Source of the DNA: Pseudomonas sp. BGI-2
GTDB lineage: Bacteria > Pseudomonadota > Gammaproteobacteria > Pseudomonadales > Pseudomonadaceae
Length of the DNA: 64,000 nucleotides
NCBI RefSeq assembly: GCF_004310295.1
Contig: NZ_SISB01000033.1
Coordinates: 1-64,000, forward strand
Direction of reading: 5' to 3'
The notes below the pieces were generated by a model. The model was given only the letters and a program-made list of their open reading frames with translations, did not search any database and was not told the origin of the DNA. The translations under genes and the position numbers were made by a program. Below, one piece after another: positions 1 to 9,180 of the stretch (the stretch's first letter is position 1; the number at the start of each line of letters is the position of its first letter).

Positions 1-105
1 GCAGTGATGCGTAAATACCTGACCGGGTTATGGGCATGCATGCGTTCTGGAGAAGAATTTAATACGGCCAAGCTTTTTAGCGAAAAACATCTCGCGAAAG
101 CTTGA
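1..105 (+). pseudogene. C-terminal end of an IS110-type transposase (partial at window edge)
   Basis: Frame 1 is open from the first base and stops with TGA at 103-105, giving 34 residues that begin AVMRKYLTGLWACMRSGEEF. This resembles the extreme C-terminus of IS110-family (DEDD) transposases, which typically end with an 'AVMRKLL...L..G..F' segment. The rest of the gene lies left of the window, so it could be intact or a fragment. The call rests on a short motif only. The 86 bases that follow hold no gene on this strand and contain a REP-like half-site. Confidence 0.5.
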
Positions 106-140
106 CCGTGAACAGAGTATCTACAGGTTCTGCGCAATCC

Positions 141-167
141 TTGTGGGAGCGTGGCTTGCCCGCGAAG
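141..167. repeat. REP-like half-site
   Basis: A GTGGGAGCGTGGCTTGCCCGC core matches the common Pseudomonas REP theme (GTGGGAGC...GCTTGC.CGC) that recurs at 16514, 20725 and 23461. Here it is single rather than paired, and it lies just past the DUF1853 stop codon. Confidence 0.5.
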
Positions 168-191
168 GGGTCAGACCAGACACTACAATTC

Positions 192-1142
192 TCAGCCACT
201 ACCCGGCACATTCGGCCAAAGATCCGCCACCAGAAACAAGCGCTCAGCTTCCTCCCAATCACCGTCGGCATTCTCGATCAGCCGCACCATCAGTTGCGCC
301 GGGGCCAAAGGCTCCAGATCGCTGAGCCACGCATTCAACTGCTCGGTATTCCAGGTCTGTTCCACAGAATAATGCGCCGGCGCCAGCCAGGCATGGCGGG
401 GCAGGGGTTGCCAGCGGCCGAACGGGCGCTGCACGACAAAATCCGCCCAGTCCTTCTGATGCAGCCAGCTGCCGCGCAAATGCTGCGGATGCGCGCCGCT
501 GGGGGGGGCGGCTTGTCCTGGCCACGGATACAACAGATAGCCGCCCAGCCACAGATGCGCGCTGAACTGCTGGATATCCAGCGCCGCCAGCACCTCGCGG
601 CTCTCGGGTCGGGCGGAAATCGGTAACTGATGCTGCGACAGGTGCGCCAGCTTGCGGTCCAGCCGATCGTGGCAGCCCGGCCCGAGCCATTGCGCCGTGT
701 CGTGTCCGTCACCCTTCTGCGGGCCCAGATAAAGTTTGATTGCCAGTTCCAGGTGATGCACGCCATCGCGGTCGCGCAACAGCATGTCCAGCTCACCTAG
801 CGTGTGGCCTTCGCGGCGGATCGGCATGTTGGCGGCAATCAACTCGATGCCCGGGGCATGGCGCACGGCGTATTGCCACAGGCGTTCGTAATACAGACCC
901 AGTCGCCGGGTCCTGGCTTGTGCCAGCCAGTGCAGCAAGTCATAACTGTCACGATCGAGTTGCCTCAGCCAATGTTCCAGCCGCTCCGGTGCTTGCACCC
1001 AGTCGCTGCCGGCCAGCGGATGGCGTTGCGGCCACGGGGTGATGTCGAGCATCGGCGGCGCGAGGATGACCCACGCCAGGTCGCGCACTTCAGGGTGGCG
1101 CAACCGGTGGGGTAACTGGAGCAAATCGGGAAATAGGATCAT
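192..1142 (-). CDS. DUF1853 family protein
   Basis: A 316-residue cytoplasmic protein with no signal peptide or membrane segment. It carries the features of the DUF1853 family common in gammaproteobacteria: an N-terminal 'RHPEVRDLAW' segment, a central block with LGELDMLLRD and HLELAIKLYLG that looks like a PD-(D/E)xK nuclease-like core (E, D...LE.K spacing), and a tryptophan-rich C-terminus. The nuclease-like reading is my inference from that residue pattern. It is divergent from nadK, with about 100 bases between the two starts, so the two genes probably share a promoter region. The ATG at 1142 is the only reasonable start near the family's usual N-terminus. The biochemical role is unknown. 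Confidence 0.8.
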   Translation of the reverse strand: MILFPDLLQLPHRLRHPEVRDLAWVILAPPMLDITPWPQRHPLAGSDWVQAPERLEHWLRQLDRDSYDLLHWLAQARTRRLGLYYERLWQYAVRHAPGIELIAANMPIRREGHTLGELDMLLRDRDGVHHLELAIKLYLGPQKGDGHDTAQWLGPGCHDRLDRKLAHLSQHQLPISARPESREVLAALDIQQFSAHLWLGGYLLYPWPGQAAPPSGAHPQHLRGSWLHQKDWADFVVQRPFGRWQPLPRHAWLAPAHYSVEQTWNTEQLNAWLSDLEPLAPAQLMVRLIENADGDWEEAERLFLVADLWPNVPGSG

Positions 1143-1249
1143 CTTGCGAGCATAGCCCTAAACATGAGTACACCCTTGTGGCTGAAAGGATTTTGTCTAT
1201 CCCGCGCTTTCGACCATAATCGTGTTTTTCACCGTCGCGCAGGAACCTC

Positions 1250-2140
1250 ATGGAGCAATTTCGTAATATCGGCATCATCGGTCGCCTGGGCAGTTCGCAG
1301 GTGCTGGATACCGTCCGCCGACTGAAACGGTTTCTGCTCGATCGTCACCTGCACGTGATCCTCGAAGACACCATCGCCGAAGTCCTGCCGGGTCATGGCC
1401 TGCAAACCTCGTCACGCAAGATGCTCGGCGAAGTATGTGACATGGTGATTGTGGTCGGCGGTGACGGCAGCCTGCTCGGCGCCGCGCGTGCCTTGGCCCG
1501 ACACAATATCCCGGTGCTCGGCATCAACCGGGGCAGCCTCGGTTTCCTGACCGATATTCGCCCTGATGAACTGGAAGTCAAAGTCGCCGAAGTGCTCGAC
1601 GGCCACTATCTGGTGGAAAACCGCTTCCTGCTGCAAGCCGAAGTGCGGCGCCACGCCGAAGCCATCGGCCAGGGCGACGCGCTGAACGACGTGGTGCTGC
1701 ACCCCGGCAAATCGACGCGGATGATCGAGTTCGAGCTGTACATCGACGGCCAGTTCGTCTGCAGCCAGAAGGCCGACGGCCTGATCGTCGCCACGCCCAC
1801 CGGTTCGACCGCCTATGCGCTGTCGGCGGGCGGGCCGATCATGCATCCAAAGCTCGACGCTATTGTGATTGTGCCGATGTACCCCCATACCTTGTCGGGC
1901 AGGCCGATTGTGGTCGATGGCAACAGTGAGCTGAAAATCGTCGTGTCCAAAGATATGCAGATTTACCCGCAAGTCTCCTGTGACGGGCAGAACCATTTCA
2001 CCTGCGCGCCGGGCGACACCATCACCATCAGCAAAAAAGCCCAGAAGCTGCGGCTGATTCACCCGCTCGACCACAACTACTATGAAGTCTGCCGGACCAA
2101 GCTCGGCTGGGGCAGCCGGTTGGGTGGTGGAGGCGACTGA
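1250..2140 (+). CDS. nadK: NAD kinase
   Basis: ATP/polyphosphate-dependent NAD kinase (296 aa), which phosphorylates NAD to NADP in the cytoplasm. The diagnostic GGDGS motif is at about residues 70-74 with the catalytic Asp at 72. It is followed by NRGSLGFLTD, the NDVVLHPGKS substrate loop and PTGSTAYALSAGGP. Length is normal for the family. The start ATG is preceded by a purine-rich 'CAGGAACCTC' stretch. The stop codon overlaps the next ATG by one base (TGATG), so it is translationally coupled to the phosphoesterase gene. This gene order is typical of Pseudomonas. Confidence 0.96.
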   Translation: MEQFRNIGIIGRLGSSQVLDTVRRLKRFLLDRHLHVILEDTIAEVLPGHGLQTSSRKMLGEVCDMVIVVGGDGSLLGAARALARHNIPVLGINRGSLGFLTDIRPDELEVKVAEVLDGHYLVENRFLLQAEVRRHAEAIGQGDALNDVVLHPGKSTRMIEFELYIDGQFVCSQKADGLIVATPTGSTAYALSAGGPIMHPKLDAIVIVPMYPHTLSGRPIVVDGNSELKIVVSKDMQIYPQVSCDGQNHFTCAPGDTITISKKAQKLRLIHPLDHNYYEVCRTKLGWGSRLGGGGD

Positions 2141-3111
2141 TGCTCGATCCCGCGCGTAGCTACGACCTGATCGGTGACGTGCACGGTTGCGCTCTGACCC
2201 TTGAGCACTTGCTCGACCGGCTCGGTTATCACAAACAAGGTGGCGTCTGGCGACATCCATCGCGCATGGCGGTGTTCGTCGGTGACATCATCGACCGCGG
2301 CCCGCGGATTCGCGAGGCGCTGCACATCGTCCACGACATGGTCGAGGCCGGTCAGGCGTTGTGCATCATGGGCAACCATGAATTCAACGCCCTCGGCTGG
2401 GCTACACCGGCGCCGCCGGGCAGTGGCAAGCAGTTCGTGCGCGAACACACGCCACGCCATGCACGCCTGCTTGGTGAAACCCTGACTCAATTTGAAGATC
2501 ATCCGGGCGACTGGCATGACTTCCAGCAATGGTTCTACGAATTGCCATTGTTCGTGGATGCCGGACGTTTCCGCGTGGTGCATGCCTGCTGGGATTCCGG
2601 CCTGATCGAGCCGTTGCGCGCGCTGTTCCCCAACGGTTGCGTCGACGAACATTTCCTCCAGGCCTCCGCTGTGCCGGGCAGTTTCGCCTGCACCGTGTTC
2701 GATCGCTTGCTGCGCGGCACCGACATGCGTTTGCCGCACGGCTTGACCATGACCAGCGGCGATGGCCTGACGCGTTCATTCTTCCGCACCAAATTCTGGG
2801 AAGACGACCCGCAAACCTACGGAGACATTGTGTTCCAGCCTGACGCCTTGCCCGAACCCGTGGCCCAGACGCCACTGTCGTCCACCGAAAAAAACACTTT
2901 GCTGCGTTACGGCGTCGATGAACCGCTATTGTTCGTCGGCCATTACTGGCGCAGCGGCAAACCGGCACCGATCCGTCCAAACCTGGCCTGCCTGGATTAC
3001 AGCGCGGTGCTCTACGGCAAACTGGTCGCCTATCGCCTGGATCAGGAAACCCGTCTCGACCCGCACAAATTTGTCTGGGTCGATGTCGAGCGGCCGGAGA
3101 TGCTGCAATGA
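2140..3111 (+). CDS. Calcineurin-like metallophosphoesterase
   Basis: A 323-residue soluble protein with the di-metal phosphoesterase signature: GDVHG at residues 12-16, GDIIDRGP further on, GNHE, and later GHYWRSG supplying a metal-ligand His. This is the PPP-type arrangement seen in protein phosphatases and symmetrical Ap4A hydrolases, but the substrate cannot be read from the sequence. It starts inside the nadK stop codon (TGATG), with GGAGG just upstream inside nadK, and its own stop overlaps the rhomboid start (ATGA). It is therefore the middle gene of a coupled three-gene unit. Confidence 0.88.
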   Translation: MLDPARSYDLIGDVHGCALTLEHLLDRLGYHKQGGVWRHPSRMAVFVGDIIDRGPRIREALHIVHDMVEAGQALCIMGNHEFNALGWATPAPPGSGKQFVREHTPRHARLLGETLTQFEDHPGDWHDFQQWFYELPLFVDAGRFRVVHACWDSGLIEPLRALFPNGCVDEHFLQASAVPGSFACTVFDRLLRGTDMRLPHGLTMTSGDGLTRSFFRTKFWEDDPQTYGDIVFQPDALPEPVAQTPLSSTEKNTLLRYGVDEPLLFVGHYWRSGKPAPIRPNLACLDYSAVLYGKLVAYRLDQETRLDPHKFVWVDVERPEMLQ

Positions 3112-3977
3112 GTACCGTTGCCGTTTTACGTCTGCCGCTGGCGGTGGATTTGAGTGGGTTCGTCAAACTGCTGCAACGCATGCAAGTGCCGCATCGGGTC
3201 AGCGAAGAGTCGGGCGAACAGGTGCTGTGGGTGCCGGCCAATATCAGCGAAGACGTCCGCTCTTTATATGAACGTTTTCCGGCGGGCGACCCTGATCAGC
3301 AGCTGGACATTCCGGTCGCGCAAACCACCAAACGTCCCGGTTTCGTCGAGCAGCTGCGTCATGCCAAGGCGACCGGGTTGGTGTTGCTGCTGAGCCTGAT
3401 TGTCGGTGCGGTGACGCTGCTGGGCGAAAACCTCGACACGATGCGCTGGCTGACCTTCCTCGATTTCCGCATCGTCGGCGAGTACATCCATTTTGTGCCT
3501 TTGGCTGACAGCCTGGCGGCGGGGCAGTGGTGGCGTCTGGTGACGCCGATGCTGATCCATTTCGGCATCCTGCACCTGGCCATGAACGGCATGTGGTACT
3601 GGGAGCTGGGGCGGCGCATCGAGTCGCGCCAAGGCAGCATCAACCTGATCGGCCTGACCTTGCTCTTCAGCCTGGTCTCGAACTACGCCCAGTTTGTTTT
3701 CAGCGGCCCGACCTTGTTTGGCGGGTTGTCCGGTGTGCTGTACGGCCTGCTCGGGCATTGCTGGATTTTCCAGATGTTGTCGCCGAACCCGGCTTATCGC
3801 CTGCCGCGCGGCGTACTGGTGATGATGCTGGTGTGGCTGGTGCTGTGCCTGTCGGGCCTGGTCTCGATGATCGGTTTCGGTGAAATCGCCAACGCGGCCC
3901 ACGTCAGCGGGTTGCTCGTCGGATGCTTGACCGGTTTGTTGGGTGGTTTGTACAACCGCCGTAAACTGGCCGTCTAA
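3108..3977 (+). CDS. Rhomboid family intramembrane serine protease
   Basis: A 289-residue integral membrane protein. After a cytoplasmic N-terminal domain of about 90 residues come six or so hydrophobic segments. The catalytic Ser is in GLSG (S208) and the catalytic His in AAHVSG (H265), the GxSG...H dyad of rhomboid proteases. The MNGMWYWELGRRIE loop between early segments is also characteristic. It is expected to cut membrane-anchored substrates within the inner membrane; the substrate is unknown. Translation is coupled to the phosphoesterase by ATGA. Confidence 0.9.
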   Translation: MSTVAVLRLPLAVDLSGFVKLLQRMQVPHRVSEESGEQVLWVPANISEDVRSLYERFPAGDPDQQLDIPVAQTTKRPGFVEQLRHAKATGLVLLLSLIVGAVTLLGENLDTMRWLTFLDFRIVGEYIHFVPLADSLAAGQWWRLVTPMLIHFGILHLAMNGMWYWELGRRIESRQGSINLIGLTLLFSLVSNYAQFVFSGPTLFGGLSGVLYGLLGHCWIFQMLSPNPAYRLPRGVLVMMLVWLVLCLSGLVSMIGFGEIANAAHVSGLLVGCLTGLLGGLYNRRKLAV

Positions 3978-4008
3978 ATCAGTTATGTATTAAAGAGCGG
4001 AGCCCTTG

Positions 4009-4269
4009 ATGTCCTCTTTTAACGAAATGATCCAAAACATCACCCCCGATATCTACCAGAGCCTGAAACTGGCCGTGGAAATCGGCAAATGGTCCGACGG
4101 TGGCAAACTCACCGCCGAGCAACGCGAACTGTCGTTGCAAGCGATGATCGCCTGGGAAATCCAGAACCTGCCCGAGGAAGTGCGTACCGGCTACATGGGC
4201 CCGCAGGAATGCAGTTCGAAGTCGATCAGCGTGCCGAACATCCTGTTCAAGTCGGATGCCGTCCATTGA
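4009..4269 (+). CDS. YeaC/DUF1315 family small protein
   Basis: An 86-residue acidic cytoplasmic protein: MSSFNEMIQNITPD, then a helix-rich core with KLAVEIGKWSDG and the end YMGPQECSSKSISVPN. This matches the DUF1315 (YeaC-like) family of unknown function. An in-frame TTG three bases earlier is less likely because the ATG at 4009 follows GAGCGGAGC at better spacing. The 3' end overlaps the start proposed for the DUF2797 gene. Confidence 0.8.
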   Translation: MSSFNEMIQNITPDIYQSLKLAVEIGKWSDGGKLTAEQRELSLQAMIAWEIQNLPEEVRTGYMGPQECSSKSISVPNILFKSDAVH

Positions 4270-5096
4270 TTGAGATTGGCCGCGGTGCTATCAGCAAAAT
4301 GTCGGCGCGCCTTGACGGGCCGAACGTGCAGTACGCGTTTCGTCTGGACGACGTCGAGGTGCCGGTCAATCCATTGATCGGCTCCACGGTGCGTTTGGAA
4401 TACTTGGGGGCAATCCATTGCTCCCATTGCGGGCGCAAGACCAAAACCAGTTTCAGCCAGGGGTATTGCTACCCGTGCATGACCAAACTGGCGCAGTGCG
4501 ATCTCTGCATCATGAGCCCGGAGCGTTGCCACTACGACGCTGGCACCTGCCGTGAGCCGGAGTGGGGCGAGAAGTTCTGCATGACCGATCACATTGTGTA
4601 TCTGTCGAACTCATCCGGGGTGAAGGTCGGGATTACCCGCGCCACCCAGCTGCCGACTCGCTGGATCGACCAGGGCGCCCGTCAGGCGTTGCCGATCATG
4701 CGCGTCTCGACCCGCCAACAGTCGGGGTTTGTCGAAGACCTGTTCCGCAGTCAGGTGGCAGACAAGACCAATTGGCGTGCTTTACTCAAGGGCGACGCGG
4801 TGTTGGTGAACCTGGCCGAGGTTCGCGATCAGCTATTTGATAGTTGCGCCGAAGGTTTGCAAGGTTTGCAGGAACGATTTGGCCTACAAGCGATCCAGAC
4901 CATTGCCGACGTAGAAACCCTCGAAATCCGCTATCCGGTCGAGCAATACCCGGCCAAAATCGTCAGCTTCAACCTGGACAAGAATCCGATTGCCGAAGGC
5001 ACGCTGTTGGGGATCAAGGGCCAATACCTGATTTTCGACACCGGCGTAATCAATATTCGTAAATACACGGCTTATCAGCTCGCCGTGCATCAGTAA
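4266..5096 (+). CDS. DUF2797 domain-containing protein
   Basis: A 276-residue protein with a zinc-binding look: CSHCGRKTK, then CYPCMTKLAQCDLC, followed by a core with KVGITR and PTRWIDQGA that recalls a GIY-YIG-like fold. The function is unknown. The open frame extends upstream to 4089 inside yeaC, but that part is a shadow of the yeaC frame. I place the start at the TTG at 4266 (LIEIGRGAISKMSARLDG), which overlaps the yeaC stop; the alternative is the ATG at 4299. The pepN RBS follows directly after its stop. Confidence 0.75.
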   Translation: MIEIGRGAISKMSARLDGPNVQYAFRLDDVEVPVNPLIGSTVRLEYLGAIHCSHCGRKTKTSFSQGYCYPCMTKLAQCDLCIMSPERCHYDAGTCREPEWGEKFCMTDHIVYLSNSSGVKVGITRATQLPTRWIDQGARQALPIMRVSTRQQSGFVEDLFRSQVADKTNWRALLKGDAVLVNLAEVRDQLFDSCAEGLQGLQERFGLQAIQTIADVETLEIRYPVEQYPAKIVSFNLDKNPIAEGTLLGIKGQYLIFDTGVINIRKYTAYQLAVHQ

Positions 5097-5106
5097 GGAC
5101 TCCAGC

Positions 5107-7764
5107 ATGCGCACCGAACAACCGAAGATGATTTACCTGAAGGACTATCAGGCGCCCGAGTACCTGATCGACGAGACGCACCTGACCTTCGAGTTGTTCG
5201 AGGACCACAGCCTGGTCCATGCGCAACTGGTGATGCGCCGCAATCCTGAGCGTGGTCCGGGCCTGCCGCCGCTGGTGCTGGATGGCCAGCAACTCGAACT
5301 GCTGTCGGTCACCCTGGCCGACAACGAGTTGAGCGACGCTGATTATCAACTGACTGAAAGCCATCTGACCCTGCACCCGACCAGCACCACGTTCACGGTC
5401 GATACCAGCGTCAAGATCCACCCGGAAACCAACACCGCCCTGGAAGGTTTGTACAAATCCGGCACGATGTTCTGCACCCAGTGCGAGGCCGAAGGCTTCC
5501 GCAAGATCACCTATTACCTCGACCGCCCGGACGTGATGAGCACCTTCACCACCACGGTGGTCGCCGAGCAGCACAGCTATCCGGTGTTGCTGTCCAACGG
5601 TAACCCGATTGCCTCAGGTCCCGGCGAAGAGGGCCGGCACTGGGCGACCTGGGAAGACCCGTTCAAGAAACCTGCCTACCTGTTCGCGCTGGTGGCCGGT
5701 GACTTGTGGTGCGTCGAAGACACCTTCACCACCATGAGCGAGCGCTCCGTCGCGCTGCGCATTTATGTCGAGCCGGAAAACATCGACAAGTGCCAGCACG
5801 CGATGAACAGCCTGAAGAAGTCTATGCGCTGGGACGAAGAGGTCTACGGTCGCGAGTACGATCTGGACATCTTCATGATTGTCGCGGTTAACGACTTCAA
5901 TATGGGCGCCATGGAGAACAAGGGCCTCAACATCTTCAACTCCAGCGCCGTGCTGGCCCGCGCCGAAACCGCGACCGACGCCGCGCACCAGCGTGTCGAA
6001 GCGATCGTCGCTCACGAGTACTTCCACAACTGGTCGGGCAACCGCGTGACCTGCCGCGACTGGTTCCAGTTGTCGCTCAAGGAAGGCTTCACCGTGTTCC
6101 GCGATTCGGGCTTCTCCGCCGACATGAACTCGGCGACCGTGAAGCGTATCCAGGACGTGGCGTACCTGCGCACCCATCAGTTCGCCGAAGACGCAGGTCC
6201 CATGGCTCACGCCGTGCGCCCGGACAGCTTCATCGAGATTTCCAACTTTTATACCCTGACCGTGTACGAAAAGGGTTCGGAAGTGGTCGGCATGATCCAC
6301 ACCTTGCTCGGCGCCGAAGGCTTCCGCAAAGGCAGCGACCTGTACTTCGAACGCCATGACGGCCAGGCCGTGACGTGCGATGACTTCATCAAAGCCATGG
6401 AAGACGCCAACGGTGTCGACCTGACCCAGTTCAAACGCTGGTACAGCCAGGCCGGCACGCCGCGTCTGGCGGTGAGCGAGTCTTACGATGCGGCGGCGAA
6501 AACCTACAGCCTGACCTTCCGCCAGAGCTGCCCGGCGACCCCGGACAAGGTTGAAAAACTGCCGTTCGTGATTCCTGTGGAATTGGGCCTGCTGGACCCG
6601 AAAGGGGCGGCCCTTGCGTTGCGTCTTTCCGGTGAAGCCAGTGCCCAAGGCACTTCGCGGGTCATTTCGGTGACCGAAGCCGAGCAGACCTTCACCTTCG
6701 TCGACATCGCCGAACAGCCGCTGCCTTCGTTGCTGCGCGGTTTCTCGGCACCGGTGAAACTGAGCTTCCCGTACAACCGCGATCAACTGATGTTCCTGAT
6801 GCAGCACGACAGCGACGGTTTCAACCGCTGGGATGCCGGTCAGCAATTGTCAGTTCAGGTGCTGCAAGAGCTGATCGCTCAGCAGCAGAAGGGCGAGAAA
6901 CTGGTGCTGGATCAGCGCCTGATTTCTGCCTTGCGTACCGTGCTGTCCGACGAGACGCTGGACCAGGCGATGGTTGCGGAAATGCTTTCGCTGCCAGGCG
7001 AGGCGTACCTGACTGAAATCAGCGAAGTGGCTGACGTCGATGCCATCCATAGCGCTCGCGAGTTTGCCCGCAAGCAATTGGCTGAAGGTTTGTTCGAAGC
7101 GCTGTGGCTGCGTTATCAGGCCAACCGCGACCTGTCGAAGAAAACCCCGTATGTGGCCGAGGCGGAGCATTTTGCGCGTCGCGCGTTGCAGAACATTGCG
7201 CTGTCGTACCTGATGCTCAGCGGCAAGCCGGAAGTGTTGGCGGCAATGCTTGAACAATTCGAGACCAGCGACAACATGACCGAACGCCTGACGGCGTTGG
7301 CGGTGTTGGTCAACTCGCCCTATGAAGAAGACAAAGCACGGGCGCTGGCGAGTTTTGCCGAGCACTTCAAGGACAATCCGCTGGTCATGGATCAGTGGTT
7401 CAGTGTCCAGGCGGGCAGCACGTTGCCGGGTGGTCTGGAGCGTGTTCGTCAGTTGATGGAGCATCCGGCGTTCAACATCAAGAACCCGAACAAGGTGCGG
7501 GCACTGGTCGGTGCGTTTGCCGGGCAGAACCTGATCAACTTCCATGCGGCTGACGGGTCCGGGTATCGGTTCCTGGCGGATCTGGTGATCGAGTTGAACG
7601 GGTTTAACCCGCAGATCGCTTCTCGCCAACTGGCACCGCTGACTCGCTGGCGCAAATACGACGACGCTCGTCAGGCTTTGATGAAAGGTGAGCTGGAGCG
7701 GATTCGTGCTTCGGGTCAGTTGTCCAGTGATGTGTTCGAGGTGGTCAGCAAAAGCCTGGCTTGA
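5107..7764 (+). CDS. pepN: Aminopeptidase N (M1 metallopeptidase)
   Basis: An 885-residue cytoplasmic zinc exopeptidase that removes N-terminal residues from peptides. GAMEN exopeptidase motif at 267-271; zinc site HEYFH at 303-307 with the third ligand E326, all intact. Length equals that of gammaproteobacterial PepN (about 870-890), including the long C-terminal helical domain. It follows the DUF2797 gene by 10 bases with an AAGGA-type RBS, so the two are probably co-transcribed. A 40-bp palindrome 22 bases after the stop may end the transcript. Confidence 0.96.
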   Translation: MRTEQPKMIYLKDYQAPEYLIDETHLTFELFEDHSLVHAQLVMRRNPERGPGLPPLVLDGQQLELLSVTLADNELSDADYQLTESHLTLHPTSTTFTVDTSVKIHPETNTALEGLYKSGTMFCTQCEAEGFRKITYYLDRPDVMSTFTTTVVAEQHSYPVLLSNGNPIASGPGEEGRHWATWEDPFKKPAYLFALVAGDLWCVEDTFTTMSERSVALRIYVEPENIDKCQHAMNSLKKSMRWDEEVYGREYDLDIFMIVAVNDFNMGAMENKGLNIFNSSAVLARAETATDAAHQRVEAIVAHEYFHNWSGNRVTCRDWFQLSLKEGFTVFRDSGFSADMNSATVKRIQDVAYLRTHQFAEDAGPMAHAVRPDSFIEISNFYTLTVYEKGSEVVGMIHTLLGAEGFRKGSDLYFERHDGQAVTCDDFIKAMEDANGVDLTQFKRWYSQAGTPRLAVSESYDAAAKTYSLTFRQSCPATPDKVEKLPFVIPVELGLLDPKGAALALRLSGEASAQGTSRVISVTEAEQTFTFVDIAEQPLPSLLRGFSAPVKLSFPYNRDQLMFLMQHDSDGFNRWDAGQQLSVQVLQELIAQQQKGEKLVLDQRLISALRTVLSDETLDQAMVAEMLSLPGEAYLTEISEVADVDAIHSAREFARKQLAEGLFEALWLRYQANRDLSKKTPYVAEAEHFARRALQNIALSYLMLSGKPEVLAAMLEQFETSDNMTERLTALAVLVNSPYEEDKARALASFAEHFKDNPLVMDQWFSVQAGSTLPGGLERVRQLMEHPAFNIKNPNKVRALVGAFAGQNLINFHAADGSGYRFLADLVIELNGFNPQIASRQLAPLTRWRKYDDARQALMKGELERIRASGQLSSDVFEVVSKSLA

Positions 7765-7785
7765 TCCCTGTTCCGCGGAGTACCT

Positions 7786-7825
7786 GATCGTTCCCACGCT
7801 CTGCGCGCAGAGCGTGGGAACGATC
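7786..7825. repeat. Perfect 40-bp palindrome (REP-type, possible terminator)
   Basis: GATCGTTCCCACGCTCTGCG is followed immediately by its exact reverse complement, giving a 20-bp stem with no loop. The same GTTCCCACGCTCTGCG unit forms the arms of the repeat at 17331-17442. It is the main visible structure in the 314-base gap 7765-8078. The rest of that gap has no open frame I would support, and I see no clear promoter for the following gene. Confidence 0.75.
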
Positions 7826-8078
7826 TTCACGATCTTGCTAAACATCACCCCTCAGAATACCTCCCCATTCACTCACGCCCGTTATGCCCCCCAGTTAACA
7901 AAACATAACGTGGCGTCGATTGTCAGACCTTTCCAAACCCCGATAGGATAAGCCAGCTTCCGAAGGGGCTCTAGATTGCGCATTTCAGGACTATGCTCCA
8001 GAACAGGCAATCCCGATGAGCACCGTTACGGCGCCCTGAAAGGTTAAATGACCTAACAATAATAATGGGGGAAGGTCT

Positions 8079-9152
8079 ATGAGTGAGCCTGTCATGGGTG
8101 TGGGTATTTGCCGCCCGCCGGTATTACGCAAGTTCGCGTTGCTGGCTACAGCGCTCTCGCTGTTGGGTTGTGCGGTGCTGTCGGCACCTGCGTTGGCTGC
8201 TGCGGCGCCAGCATCCGACATCGTGTATTCCGTTGAATCTGCCAAAGCCAGCAAGAGCCTGATGCTCGACGTCGTGCATGCCGGCAAGCGCCTGGTGGCC
8301 GTCGGTGATCGCGGGCACATTCTGTATTCCGATGACCAGGGTGCCACCTGGACCCAGGCCAAGGTGCCTACCCGGCAATTGTTGGCGTCGGTGTTTTTCG
8401 CCGATGACAAGCACGGCTGGGCCGTCGGCCATGACGCACAGATCCTCGCCAGCGAGGACGGTGGCGCTACCTGGACCAAGCAATTCGAAGATTTGAAACG
8501 CGAATCGCCGCTGCTCGACGTCTGGTTCCAGGACGTCAACAGCGGCTTTGCCGTGGGTGCTTACGGCGCGTTGCTGGCCACCACCGACGGTGGCAAGCAT
8601 TGGGAGGATGCCAGCGATCGCCTCGACAACGAAGACCAGTACCACCTCAACGGCATTGCGGCGGTCAAGGATGCCGGGCTGTTCATCGTCGGCGAGCAGG
8701 GCAGCATGTTCCGCTCTGCCGACTGGGGCCAGACCTGGGAAAAGCTTGAAGGCCCATACGAAGGTTCGCTGTTCGGCGTGATCGGCACCGCTCAGGCCAA
8801 CACGCTGCTGGCCTACGGGTTGCGCGGCAATCTGTTTCGCTCCACCGATTTCGGCACCACCTGGGAGCCGGTCGAGCTCAAGGCTGCCCGCGGCGCTTTG
8901 GAGTTCGGTCTGTCCGGCGCAACGTTGCTTGACGACGGCTCCATCGTCATCGTCGGCAACGGCGGCTCGGTGATCCGCAGCAACGACAACGGCGAAACCT
9001 TCAGCGTGTTCAACCGTCCGGATCGCATTTCCGTTTCGGCAGTGACTGCAGCAGGCAACGGCAATCTGATTCTGGCGGGGCAGGGCGGCGTTCGCATCAC
9101 CTCGCCAACCGGTGCCGGCGCAGAGAATGGCAAAAACGGGTCGTCCAAATGA
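8079..9152 (+). CDS. Exported YCF48/BNR-type beta-propeller protein
   Basis: A 357-residue protein with a signal peptide (hydrophobic run LLATALSLLGCAVLSAPALA, likely cleaved near AAA). It then has repeated propeller blades of the form 'D.G..W' (DQGATWTQ, DGGATWTKQ, DGGKHWED, DWGQTWEK, DFGTTWEP, DNGETFSV) typical of YCF48/photosystem-II assembly-factor-like proteins. In non-photosynthetic bacteria the role is unknown. It is 28 bases upstream of the RND transporter, and such propeller-RND pairs recur in pseudomonads, so it probably works with the transporter at the periplasmic side. A good RBS (GGGGGAAGG) precedes the ATG at 8079. Confidence 0.8.
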   Translation: MSEPVMGVGICRPPVLRKFALLATALSLLGCAVLSAPALAAAAPASDIVYSVESAKASKSLMLDVVHAGKRLVAVGDRGHILYSDDQGATWTQAKVPTRQLLASVFFADDKHGWAVGHDAQILASEDGGATWTKQFEDLKRESPLLDVWFQDVNSGFAVGAYGALLATTDGGKHWEDASDRLDNEDQYHLNGIAAVKDAGLFIVGEQGSMFRSADWGQTWEKLEGPYEGSLFGVIGTAQANTLLAYGLRGNLFRSTDFGTTWEPVELKAARGALEFGLSGATLLDDGSIVIVGNGGSVIRSNDNGETFSVFNRPDRISVSAVTAAGNGNLILAGQGGVRITSPTGAGAENGKNGSSK

Positions 9153-9180
9153 GCCGGGCAAATAACAAGAAGGCGGGTCT

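Noticed and set aside
4089..4265. N-terminal extension of the DUF2797 protein
   Set aside because: It is the +1 shadow of yeaC and is basic and unlike the family's N-terminus.
5614..6846. Long minus-strand frame opposite pepN
   Set aside because: It lies wholly within a confidently identified gene, has no recognisable protein features and reflects third-position GC bias.
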